A stretch of DNA of 5,922 nt from an uncultured Porphyromonadaceae bacterium (GCA_902494595.1 CABUTY010000100.1:1-5922), one strand, 5' to 3'; counted from the first letter of the stretch, positions 1-5,922 are shown. Notes: generated by a model from the letters alone, not told the origin. Made by a program: numbers and translations.

Positions 1-765
1 CACGATGTCGGCTTCCTCCTTGACGCGGTCAATGGCATTGTCGACGGCCACGGCGATGTCGGCCTCGCGCATCATGGGTAGGTCATTGACATTGTCGCCG
101 AAGGCCACAATCCTGTCGGCGCCCACCATTTCGGCCAGGGCGCGCATGGCCTTGGCCTTGGTGGCCTCGGGGGAGAAGGCTTCCAGAATGGCTGTCTTGT
201 CGCCATAGATGTCGTGATAGAACTGAGCCCTTACACCGGGGAGCCGGCGTGTCTTCTCGTAGGTTTCCTCGCCGCAGCGGTTGTCGAGCATGGAATAGAG
301 GAGAATGATGTCGTCAAGCTCGCGGGTCACGCCTCCTTCCTCCACATGTTTGTAAGGCGACGACCGGCGTTCGGCGAGAAACTCACGCTGCAGCGGCGTC
401 ATCTCCCCGATATGGCGGATGGTGATCATATTGTCGCGCAGCGAATATACGAAAGAGGGGATGTTGTCGGCGATATATACGTCGATAAGTCGCCGGGCAT
501 CCTCAGGCTTGAATAGCCGCAGACGGGAATATATTCCGGTGCGGGGGTCCCAGAGAGCGGCGCCGGTCATGACGATAACGGGGAGGGAGGTGTTGACGCC
601 GGCGAGTATGGAGGCCACGGTGGCCGGTGTCCTGGCGGTGGCGGGCGTGAAGAGCTTCCCCTCGGCTATGGCCTCGTTGAGCATGGCCATAGTGCGGGCC
701 GACAGCCGGGCGTCCGGCTGCAGCAACGTGCCGTCAAGGTCGCTGACATATAACGTCTTGCTCAT
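1..765 (-). CDS. Cof-type HAD superfamily phosphatase, C-terminus cut off by window edge
   Basis: This is a haloacid dehalogenase-fold hydrolase of the Cof/YbjI kind, which remove phosphate from small metabolites using an aspartyl-phosphate intermediate and Mg2+. I read 255 codons from the ATG at 765 to the left edge with no stop. Family members are usually about 260-290 residues, so only the tail is missing. Motif I is DLDGT with nucleophile D9 and acid D11. Motif II is the Thr of FTPATAR (T43), where most relatives have ATGR. The motif III lysine is probably K203 in EATKAKA, and motif IV is GDNVND (223-228), followed by the usual ADIAVAVDNA. The stretch between motifs II and III is the long type C2 cap. 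The ATG overlaps the stop of the preceding gene as ATGA, so the two are probably translationally coupled. The substrate cannot be told from sequence; the neighbours hint at, but do not prove, a phospholipid-related role. Confidence 0.93.
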   Translation of the reverse strand, partial: MSKTLYVSDLDGTLLQPDARLSARTMAMLNEAIAEGKLFTPATARTPATVASILAGVNTSLPVIVMTGAALWDPRTGIYSRLRLFKPEDARRLIDVYIADNIPSFVYSLRDNMITIRHIGEMTPLQREFLAERRSSPYKHVEEGGVTRELDDIILLYSMLDNRCGEETYEKTRRLPGVRAQFYHDIYGDKTAILEAFSPEATKAKAMRALAEMVGADRIVAFGDNVNDLPMMREADIAVAVDNAIDRVKEEADIV

Positions 766-1160
766 TCCTTTTTTCCGGTTTTGTCCTTGATTTCGGTAAA
801 TTTCACATCCTCCACCTGCTGTTCGTGATATTCGCGGCGGGAAGATGTTTTGCCGTTGTCGATCACGGAGGTTTCGGAATAATCGACGGATTCGGTGTAT
901 TCGACGTCAACGGCCACCTTACGGAGTTCGTCAGCGGGATGTGTGGCGGGATGCCTGCGGCGTTGACGGTGCGAAGACTGCGTATTGTCGGCGCGTTGCC
1001 GCTCGCGTTTCATCTTGCGTTCCTGGCGGCGCGTAGGCTGGCCGGTCATCTTGCGGAGCATGTCTTCGGCACGCCGCGCCATGAAGCCACGAAGCCACTT
1101 GAGAATCCATGGCCACAGAAGCGCCAGGACTATCAGTATTATCAGCACTGTTCCCATCAT
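762..1160 (-). CDS. Small membrane-anchored protein, DUF4834-like, function unknown
   Basis: A 132-residue protein with one N-terminal hydrophobic helix (about residues 3-23, MGTVLIILIVLALLWPWILKW in outline), then a strongly basic stretch rich in Arg, Lys and Gln (about 24-70), and a mixed acidic tail. By layout and position it resembles the Bacteroidota family DUF4834, which I recall lying beside pssA in this phylum; I could not test that by search. The tail has two similar segments, DVEYTE (85-90) and DVKFTE (118-123). No catalytic motif is visible. The start ATG at 1160 overlaps the pssA stop as ATGA, and a second ATG follows at once at 1157, so either could be used. The TGA stop at 764-762 overlaps the HAD gene start. 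It probably sits in the inner membrane with the basic part in the cytoplasm, by the positive-inside rule. Its place in the operon suggests a link to phosphatidylserine metabolism, but this is inference. Confidence 0.85.
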   Translation of the reverse strand: MMGTVLIILIVLALLWPWILKWLRGFMARRAEDMLRKMTGQPTRRQERKMKRERQRADNTQSSHRQRRRHPATHPADELRKVAVDVEYTESVDYSETSVIDNGKTSSRREYHEQQVEDVKFTEIKDKTGKKE

Positions 1161-1864
1161 TCCGGCGCGGCGATGTCAAGGAGTGAATAGCCCAGATAAA
1201 CCACGATGGTCCACAACAGCCCCGGAACGCCCATTATGGCTACCAGCAGGATGGCAGTGGCTGCCATCAGCCAGCGCCACCGGTTCCCTTTCCAGCCATA
1301 GGTCTTGAACTTCAGGGAGAAGAACTTCACGGGCGACACCATAAGCCAGCTCTCCGCCAGAATCACCGGCAGGAACCAGTACCACTGGGTGAAGGAGTCG
1401 TTTCCCTGCAGACAAAGGGCCGAGTATCCTATCCAGAAAATGGCGTTGGCGGGAATGGGGAGTCCTATGAAAGAGAAGTGCTGACGGTCGTCGATATTGA
1501 ATCTGGCGAGCCGAAGGGCGCCGCATACGGGGATTATGAAAACGAGCCATGGAGTCCAGTCCTGGAGACCCATGTCGGACATTGTCATGAACATGAGTAC
1601 GGCAGGGGCCACACCGAAGCTCACGAGGTCGCAGAGCGAGTCGAGTTCCTTGCCGAGCGATGAGTAAGCGTGCAGCATACGGGCTGCGAAGCCGTCGCAG
1701 AAGTCGGCAAGCGCCGCGAGGCCTATGAATATCCAGCACCAGCTGTAGCCGTCGAGTCCCCACATGGGCTCTGTGCCGCGGAAGGCGCACAGTATCGCCA
1801 TGACTCCCGACGCTATGTTGAGACATGTGATGCTGTTGGGTATGTTTCTGATGATGACGTTCAT
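1157..1864 (-). CDS. pssA: CDP-diacylglycerol--serine O-phosphatidyltransferase
   Basis: Makes phosphatidylserine and CMP from CDP-diacylglycerol and L-serine at the inner membrane, the first committed step towards phosphatidylethanolamine. The CDP-alcohol phosphatidyltransferase signature is complete: D54, D57-G58, A61-R62, G71, D75 and D79, in the spacing DxxDGxxAR(x8)GxxxDxxxD. Several hydrophobic segments (roughly 11-28, 40-55, 84-96, 104-119, 140-152, 160-178, 197-230) fit the polytopic fold. Segments such as IPNSITCLN, FGVAPA, ALRLARFN and SFIGLPIPANA are typical of the family. I start it at the ATG at 1864, giving 235 residues; a longer frame from 1906 adds 14 residues that lie inside psd and precede the conserved N-terminus. 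The start follows the psd stop by one base (TGAAATG), and the stop overlaps the next gene as ATGA. Its product is the substrate of the psd product encoded just upstream. Confidence 0.97.
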   Translation of the reverse strand: MNVIIRNIPNSITCLNIASGVMAILCAFRGTEPMWGLDGYSWCWIFIGLAALADFCDGFAARMLHAYSSLGKELDSLCDLVSFGVAPAVLMFMTMSDMGLQDWTPWLVFIIPVCGALRLARFNIDDRQHFSFIGLPIPANAIFWIGYSALCLQGNDSFTQWYWFLPVILAESWLMVSPVKFFSLKFKTYGWKGNRWRWLMAATAILLVAIMGVPGLLWTIVVYLGYSLLDIAAPE

Positions 1865-1865
1865 T

Positions 1866-2573
1866 TCAGGGTAATTTTTGACCGGAGGGCGGCGGCACCA
1901 CGGCAAGGGGTGTGACTCCTCCGGCGGTATAGTCGTTGATTTTCAATAGTATTTCCGAATCCACGGGAAGGTATATGTCGACGCGTGAACCGAATTTAAT
2001 GAAACCGAGGTGGTCGTCGATGCAGGCGTCGTCGTGGACATGAGCATAGGTGACGATACGTCGGGCCATGGCGCCGGCAATCTGACGTACGGTGATGCGG
2101 CGCCCGTTGTCCATACGTATGCCCACGGTGCTGCGTTCGTTCTCGGTGCTCGCTTTCGGCAACCATGCCGACAGGAAACGCCCGCTGTGATGTCGTACAT
2201 ATTCCACCTCACCGTCGACGGGAAACCAGTTGGCATGTACGTTGAGCGGACTCATGAACACCGATACCATAATGGCTTCATGGCGCAGGTACTCGCCTTC
2301 GAAGACCTTTTCCACGGCCACTACCTTGCCGTCGACGGAGCTTACCACCATATTGTCGCGCGGACCGGTGTAGTCGCGGTGCGGACACCGGAAGAAGTTG
2401 AACACGAACAGGTATCCTACCGCCGACAGCGCCGACAGTATAATAGGCACGGGACCGGGAGCCATGAACAGCCACAACGGTACGTTCAACGCTATCAATA
2501 CGCATAACAACGGTATCAATACGCCCGTGCCTTCCCGGTGTATCTTTATTGTGTGTAACCTACGTCTTTTCAC
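1866..2573 (-). CDS. psd: Phosphatidylserine decarboxylase, short pyruvoyl-dependent type
   Basis: Decarboxylates phosphatidylserine to phosphatidylethanolamine at the inner membrane, using a pyruvoyl group made by self-cleavage. The expected self-cleavage site is G195-S196 in IKFGSRVDIYLP, giving a beta chain of 195 residues and an alpha chain of 40. Other conserved parts are SVDGK (D81), NVHANW (H113), LPKASTENERST and RQIAGAMARRIVTYA; D81, H113 and S196 are the likely catalytic triad by comparison with other Psd enzymes. Two hydrophobic segments (about 17-39 and 42-62) would hold the N-terminus in the membrane. I chose a GTG start at 2573, giving MKRRRLHTIKIHREGT and 235 residues, close to the usual length of about 220-230 in Bacteroidota. 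The only upstream ATG (2654) would add 27 residues unlike the family and overlap the gene before. A promoter lies directly upstream. The stop is one base from the pssA start. Confidence 0.96.
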   Translation of the reverse strand: MKRRRLHTIKIHREGTGVLIPLLCVLIALNVPLWLFMAPGPVPIILSALSAVGYLFVFNFFRCPHRDYTGPRDNMVVSSVDGKVVAVEKVFEGEYLRHEAIMVSVFMSPLNVHANWFPVDGEVEYVRHHSGRFLSAWLPKASTENERSTVGIRMDNGRRITVRQIAGAMARRIVTYAHVHDDACIDDHLGFIKFGSRVDIYLPVDSEILLKINDYTAGGVTPLAVVPPPSGQKLP

Positions 2574-2613
2574 TAATTGCAAAATTAACAATTTCGCGGG
2601 GAAATTCCTAATT
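2574..2613 (-). promoter_or_regulatory. Bacteroidota-type promoter for the psd operon
   Basis: The minus strand reads TAATTTTG at 2587-2580, an exact match to the -7 consensus TAnnTTTG. Twenty bases upstream, at 2611-2608, is TTAG, a three-of-four match to the TTTG -33 element. The TAG of that element is also the stop codon of the lipoprotein gene. Transcription would start only a few bases before the GTG start of psd, so the message would be nearly leaderless. The spacing is the same as for the promoter at 5308-5339. Confidence 0.6.
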
Positions 2614-4068
2614 TTTCGTATATTGGTATGCTCCGAGAGAAGGATTGCCGTCAACGAGGCGGTTTACGCCGTCGATGTCGGTCATGGCCGCCGGGGTCAC
2701 GAAGGAAGGGTTGCCCGCCGATATCACCGGCGAGTCATCCTTCAGCCGGTAATTGAAATAATATATGGGCCGGTCGGTCAGGAACATCGGGTCGGTGTCC
2801 CACAGGCAGTCGATGAAATTGTCGTCGTTGCTGCCTGTCGACTTCAGCGAGCAGTAGCGCAGGAAGACGTTGCTGCCGGTAAGGTCGCCGGTGTTGAGGT
2901 CGTCGGGGATGCCGTAGAATATGCAGTTCTCGAAAGTGGCGGCCATAAGGGGGTTGACGCTATCGTCGTCGCTGTCGGGGAGACAGTGACCCAGATACAC
3001 GAGAGGGCCGGTGATTGCCGAGAAGAGGTAATTGTTGGCGAAGGTGCACTGCAGGAAGGATGCCTGGCCGCCGAGGAGGGCCACAGTGGAGCCGGCGGCT
3101 TCCGAGAAGCAGCATCCTACAGCCTCCAGCTTGACGTATGGAGCCGTCAGGACATGGTTCTTGGAATTATGGAGCCATGAATTTCGGAGGTATAGCTTTG
3201 TGCGGCTGAGGTCGGCGCACGAGTCGAGCATCAGCCCGAAGTCGGTGCTGCGCATGTCCACGTATTCCATCCGGTTGTCGAACGAGCCGGCGGCTATCGA
3301 AATGCCATGCCATTGTCCCGACATTATGTCGTATTCCACATCGGGCAGCACATTGTCGAGGCGGTCGCCGCGGAGCTGTATCAGTTCACCTGGCTTACCC
3401 TGAGCCACAAGCCTTCCTTCCACGCGCATGGATGCCTTGTCGTGGAAGAGGATGCGAGCTCCCGGGTCGATGGTGAGGGTGGCGCGGGAGTCAACGGTAA
3501 GCGAATCGAAAATCACGTAAGGGCGCTCGGCCGTGAACCGCGTGTCTTCCGTGAGACGCGTACCCCGGAGACGCGTCACGTTCTGGCCCCATGCCTCGCA
3601 GAGTACTTGCTGCGTGACTCCGTTGGTCACGAACTCCAGCCGGTCCTCCACAAGCGCAGGCTCGTTGTCGGCAACTTCGGGGATGTAGCATTCTATGAAG
3701 ATATATATGGAGTCCTTGCCTCGGATTTCGATGTCGTGAAATTCGCTACCGCTCTGGCCGTCGACATTCATGCGGAAACGGGTGTCGGCATCGGCGAAAC
3801 GTATGGAGCTGATGTTGATGCCCTGCTTGGAGCGGTTTGACACCACGAGCCGGGCCGTGGGGGTCCCCAGGTCGGTGAAGACCGTGTCGAAACTCACGGT
3901 GTCGCGTGAAAATGTCAGAATGTCCGACGGCGACGTGCTCATCTTGTCGTTGATGCACGAACTGAGGATTCCCGGCAATAGAACAATCCCCAGCAGCGTT
4001 AACAAAGACAGGAACTGTCGGCGGAATCCGGTGTGTTTTGTAATCATTCCGGTGAGTTGTCGTATCAT
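2608..4068 (-). CDS. Lipoprotein with Ig-like N-terminal part and right-handed parallel beta-helix
   Basis: A 486-residue predicted lipoprotein of unknown function. The N-terminus has a basic region (RR at 16-17), a hydrophobic core (about 19-34) and a lipobox LSSC with acylated C38, so it should be exported and anchored to the outer or inner membrane. Residues about 50-160 look like a beta-sandwich domain (DTVSFDTVFTDLG, LVVSNRSKQGINISSIRF, IRGKDSIYIFIE, LVEDRLEFVTNG), a pattern I know from a conserved Bacteroidota family. Residues about 180-430 look like parallel beta-helix coils (for example MRVEGRLVAQGKPGELIQLRG, GQWHGISI, FENCIFYG, LRYCSLKS). The end, DIDGVNR...GNPSLGAYQY, is the closing motif seen in many such proteins (choice-of-anchor Q type). 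No polysaccharide lyase active site is evident to me. An internal ATG at 4047 (residue 8) could be the true start, since it still leaves a full signal peptide. It is the first visible gene of the minus-strand group and diverges from lpxB. Confidence 0.9.
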   Translation of the reverse strand: MIRQLTGMITKHTGFRRQFLSLLTLLGIVLLPGILSSCINDKMSTSPSDILTFSRDTVSFDTVFTDLGTPTARLVVSNRSKQGINISSIRFADADTRFRMNVDGQSGSEFHDIEIRGKDSIYIFIECYIPEVADNEPALVEDRLEFVTNGVTQQVLCEAWGQNVTRLRGTRLTEDTRFTAERPYVIFDSLTVDSRATLTIDPGARILFHDKASMRVEGRLVAQGKPGELIQLRGDRLDNVLPDVEYDIMSGQWHGISIAAGSFDNRMEYVDMRSTDFGLMLDSCADLSRTKLYLRNSWLHNSKNHVLTAPYVKLEAVGCCFSEAAGSTVALLGGQASFLQCTFANNYLFSAITGPLVYLGHCLPDSDDDSVNPLMAATFENCIFYGIPDDLNTGDLTGSNVFLRYCSLKSTGSNDDNFIDCLWDTDPMFLTDRPIYYFNYRLKDDSPVISAGNPSFVTPAAMTDIDGVNRLVDGNPSLGAYQYTKN

Positions 4069-4106
4069 ATAGAGAAAACGCCGTCGGCTGCTGATTGTTG
4101 CACGCT

Positions 4107-5258
4107 ATGAAGTATATGGTTATAGCCGGAGAGGCGTCGGGCGACCTGCACGCCTCGCGGCTTATAGAGAATATAAGGACAGATGATCCGGAAGCGGAGT
4201 TTCGATTTTTCGGCGGGGACCTGATGACGAAGGCTGCGCGGCGAAATCCGGAGCTGCACTATCGGGAGATGAACGTGATGGGTTTCAGCGAGGTGCTTCG
4301 GGCGTTGCCGCGCCTGTGGCGCAACATGCGTCAGGCCCGCGCTCTGATACGGTCGTGGCGTCCCGATGTGCTCGTGCTCGTGGACTATCCCGGTTTCAAC
4401 CTCGCTCTGGCAGGCTTCGCAAAAAAACTGGGTATCCCCGTGCATTATTTCATATCGCCGAAGGTATGGGCCTGGAAGGAATACCGCGTGCGCAAAATCA
4501 AGAAGACAGTCGACAGGATGTACTCCATATTGCCGTTCGAGGAGGAGTTCTATGCCCGTCACGGCTATAAGGTGGACTATGTGGGGAATCCGTCGGTGGA
4601 GGAGATAGCGTGGAGCATGGGACATCTGCCCCCCAAGAAGCATTTCATGGAGCGTCAGGGACTTGGCGACGAGCGGCCTATCATCGCGTTGTTGCCCGGC
4701 TCGCGGAAAGGGGAGATACGCAACAACCTGCCGCTTATGGTTGAGGCTGCCAAACGCTTTCCGGAGTTCCAGTATGTGGTGGGGGCGGCACCGTCGGTGC
4801 CTGAGAAGTTTTACAGGGAAGTGGCCCAGGATCCGGGGCTCAAGGTGGTGTTCGGCTGCACGCACACGCTGCTGAAGTATTCGCGGGCGGCGGTGGTGGT
4901 GTCGGGAACGGCCACTCTCGAGACGGCTCTCATAGGCACGCCACAGGTGGTGGTATACCGGGCAAACGGCAGCCGCCTGTCGTACAACATCATGGCACGG
5001 CTCCTGAAAGTGAGGTATGTGTCGCTGCCCAATCTTATCGTCAACAATTCGATAGTTTCGGAGCTTCTTCTCGACAGGTGCACCGCGGCGAGCATAGCGC
5101 GTGAGCTGTCGCCGTTGCTGCAGCCAAGCCCACGCCTCACTTTCCAGCAGCAGGGATATCGCAACATGCAGCGCCGCCTCGGCACCTCAGTAGCCTCCGA
5201 ACAGGCCGCACTCCTCATCGTGGAACAGCTGAAAAAAGGGAATCAGCAGGGGAAATAA
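4107..5258 (+). CDS. lpxB: Lipid-A-disaccharide synthase
   Basis: A GT19-family glycosyltransferase that joins UDP-2,3-diacylglucosamine and lipid X (2,3-diacylglucosamine 1-phosphate) to make the lipid A disaccharide on the cytoplasmic face of the inner membrane. The 383-residue protein is full length, with family motifs in order: AGEASGD (7-13), FFGGDLM (34-40), MGFSEVL (58-64), DYPGFN (93-98), YFISPKVWAW (114-123), LPFEEEFY (142-149), YVGNPSVE (158-165), LLPGSRKGEI (195-204), VVSGTATLETAL (264-275) and LPNLIVN (307-313). The ATG at 4107 gives the standard MKYMVIAGEASGD start; TTG codons at 4095 and 4098 in the same frame add only four residues and are unlikely. In many Bacteroidota surE lies just before lpxB, but here a divergent lipoprotein gene takes that place. 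No clear consensus promoter is visible in the 38-base gap, so it may lie within the 5' end of the lipoprotein gene. Confidence 0.98.
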   Translation: MKYMVIAGEASGDLHASRLIENIRTDDPEAEFRFFGGDLMTKAARRNPELHYREMNVMGFSEVLRALPRLWRNMRQARALIRSWRPDVLVLVDYPGFNLALAGFAKKLGIPVHYFISPKVWAWKEYRVRKIKKTVDRMYSILPFEEEFYARHGYKVDYVGNPSVEEIAWSMGHLPPKKHFMERQGLGDERPIIALLPGSRKGEIRNNLPLMVEAAKRFPEFQYVVGAAPSVPEKFYREVAQDPGLKVVFGCTHTLLKYSRAAVVVSGTATLETALIGTPQVVVYRANGSRLSYNIMARLLKVRYVSLPNLIVNNSIVSELLLDRCTAASIARELSPLLQPSPRLTFQQQGYRNMQRRLGTSVASEQAALLIVEQLKKGNQQGK

Positions 5259-5279
5259 GAGTGTCGCGGTGAATATATT

Positions 5280-5330
5280 TCCCCCTGTCGGTATGTCTGA
5301 AAGATTATTTGCTGGTTAGGGGGATTTTTT
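5280..5330 (+). terminator. Possible intrinsic terminator after lpxB
   Basis: TCCCCCT at 5280-5286 and AGGGGGA at 5318-5324 form a perfect 7-base-pair GC-rich stem, followed directly by six T (5325-5330). It begins 21 bases after the lpxB stop. The 31-base loop is longer than usual, which lowers confidence. The loop holds the -33 element of the next promoter. Confidence 0.4.
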
Positions 5331-5346
5331 CTAATTTTGTGGCTTG
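5308..5346 (+). promoter_or_regulatory. Near-consensus Bacteroidota promoter for the polyprenyl synthase gene
   Basis: TTTG at 5308-5311 (-33 element) is followed by a 20-base spacer and TAATTTTG at 5332-5339, an exact match to the -7 consensus TAnnTTTG. Only nine bases separate the -7 box from the ATG at 5349, so the untranslated leader would be just a few bases. The surrounding AT-rich sequence contrasts with the GC-rich genes on both sides. Confidence 0.75.
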
Positions 5347-5348
5347 TA

Positions 5349-5922
5349 ATGGAGGCTATCAAGGAAATATTGCGACGTCTGGAACCGGAGCTGACAGCGA
5401 TGAACCGGATAATCGACAGCAGTCTGAGCACGCAGAACGCAGTGATGAATGCTGTGGTGCGGAAGTATCTCAGCACCAAGGGAAAGCAGATCAGACCGAT
5501 TCTGGTGATTCTCGGCGCCAAGATGTTCGGAGAGGTCAACCGGTCGGTGCTGTGTGCCGGCGCCGCCATGGAAATGCTCCACAATGCCTCGCTGATTCAC
5601 GACGATATCGTTGACGAGACCGGTCTCAGACGCGGGTGTCCCACAATCAACGCCACGATGGGCAACCAGATTGCGGTGCTCGTCGGCGACTTTTTCGTGT
5701 CCCGTTCCCTGTCGGTGGGCATAGAGTCGGGAAGTCTGGAGGTGGTTGCCGCCTTGTCGAGTCTCGGTACGGAACTTTCGCTGGGAGAAATAGACCAGAT
5801 CACCACTGCGCGTGAACATCATTTCGATAAGGAGAGTTATTTCGAGGTGATACGGCAGAAGACGGCGTCGCTGTTCATGAGTTGTGTGCGTATGGGCATG
5901 GAGGTGGGAGGCGCTCCCGCCG
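5349..5922 (+). CDS. ispB: Long-chain polyprenyl diphosphate synthase, 3' end beyond window
   Basis: A trans-isoprenyl diphosphate synthase that adds isopentenyl diphosphate units to an allylic starter; in this phylum the likely use is the menaquinone side chain. The first 191 codons are present of about 320-325 expected. Visible motifs are GKQIRP (45-50, substrate-binding), the first aspartate-rich motif DDIVD (85-89) followed by ETGLRRG (90-96), PTINATMGNQIAVLVGDFF (98-116), the GEIDQ segment (146-150) and K171-T172. The second aspartate-rich motif lies beyond the right edge. The residue five places before the first Asp of DDxxD is A80, a small residue, which in this family goes with long products (octaprenyl or longer, rather than farnesyl or geranylgeranyl). 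The start MEAIKEILRRLEPEL matches the usual N-terminal helix. It has its own promoter, so it is probably not simply read through from lpxB. The symbol ispB is used by similarity; the exact chain length is not known. Confidence 0.94.
   Translation, partial: MEAIKEILRRLEPELTAMNRIIDSSLSTQNAVMNAVVRKYLSTKGKQIRPILVILGAKMFGEVNRSVLCAGAAMEMLHNASLIHDDIVDETGLRRGCPTINATMGNQIAVLVGDFFVSRSLSVGIESGSLEVVAALSSLGTELSLGEIDQITTAREHHFDKESYFEVIRQKTASLFMSCVRMGMEVGGAPA

Noticed and set aside
1865..1906. A longer start for pssA at the ATG at 1906
   Set aside because: The 14 extra residues overlap psd coding sequence and precede the conserved MNVIIRNIPNSITCLN start; the ATG at 1864 fits the one-base gap to psd.
2600..2608. 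Palindrome GGAAATTCC between the promoter elements of psd, as a possible operator
   Set aside because: The arms are only four bases and it occurs once; such a site is expected by chance and no nearby regulator gene supports it.
2574..2654. A longer start for psd at the ATG at 2654
   Set aside because: It would overlap the end of the lipoprotein gene by 47 bases and add 27 residues unlike the family; the GTG at 2573 gives a normal length and N-terminus.
2398..3180. A 260-codon open frame on the plus strand across psd and the lipoprotein gene
   Set aside because: It crosses the boundary between two real minus-strand genes and their promoter, and shows no domain or motif of its own.
4065..4865. 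A 266-codon open frame on the minus strand opposite lpxB
   Set aside because: It lies entirely antisense to a gene with full family motifs, has a composition rich in His, Arg and Pro with no recognisable domain, and is what GC-rich coding DNA produces in an opposite frame.
1..5922. Search for RNA genes, CRISPR arrays, insertion sequences, phage or defence genes
   Set aside because: Nearly all of the window is taken up by seven recognisable or conserved protein genes; gaps are at most 90 bases and contain no repeats, tRNA-like folds or transposase signatures that I could see.

Overview
The window looks like a stretch of ordinary chromosome from a Gram-negative Bacteroidota bacterium, most likely of the order Bacteroidales. 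Three things point there. The Psd and PssA proteins are of the short kind typical of that phylum. One gene encodes a lipoprotein of a beta-helix family I know from Bacteroidota. Two intergenic gaps carry the phylum's promoter box TAnnTTTG, with no convincing Shine-Dalgarno sequences. The DNA is fairly GC-rich for the phylum (judged by eye, not counted), which would suit a Muribaculaceae-like or Alistipes-like genome, but the genus cannot be fixed.

Layout. Positions 1-4068 hold five genes on the minus strand. In order of transcription they are a beta-helix lipoprotein (4068-2608), psd (2573-1866), pssA (1864-1157), a small membrane-anchored protein resembling DUF4834 (1160-762), and a Cof-type HAD phosphatase (765 to beyond the left edge). 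Junctions from psd onward are either a 1-base gap or ATGA stop/start overlaps, so these four genes are almost certainly one translationally coupled operon. The lipoprotein is separated from psd by 33-34 bases that contain a good promoter. On the plus strand, lpxB (4107-5258) starts 38 bases from the lipoprotein start, divergently. After a 90-base gap with a possible terminator and a near-consensus promoter comes a long-chain polyprenyl diphosphate synthase gene (5349 to beyond the right edge).

Function. The theme is the cell envelope and isoprenoid lipids. PssA makes phosphatidylserine from CDP-diacylglycerol and serine, and Psd decarboxylates it to phosphatidylethanolamine. LpxB makes the lipid A disaccharide. 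The polyprenyl synthase probably makes the side chain of menaquinone, or another long polyprenyl diphosphate. The lipoprotein and the small membrane protein have no known function.

There are no RNA genes, insertion sequences, CRISPR arrays, phage genes or defence genes visible, and no gene-free stretch longer than 90 bases. I found no strong evidence of a new biological system. The points worth checking are the two very short-leader promoters, the overlap of a terminator-like hairpin with a promoter, and the two uncharacterised proteins tied to phospholipid synthesis.
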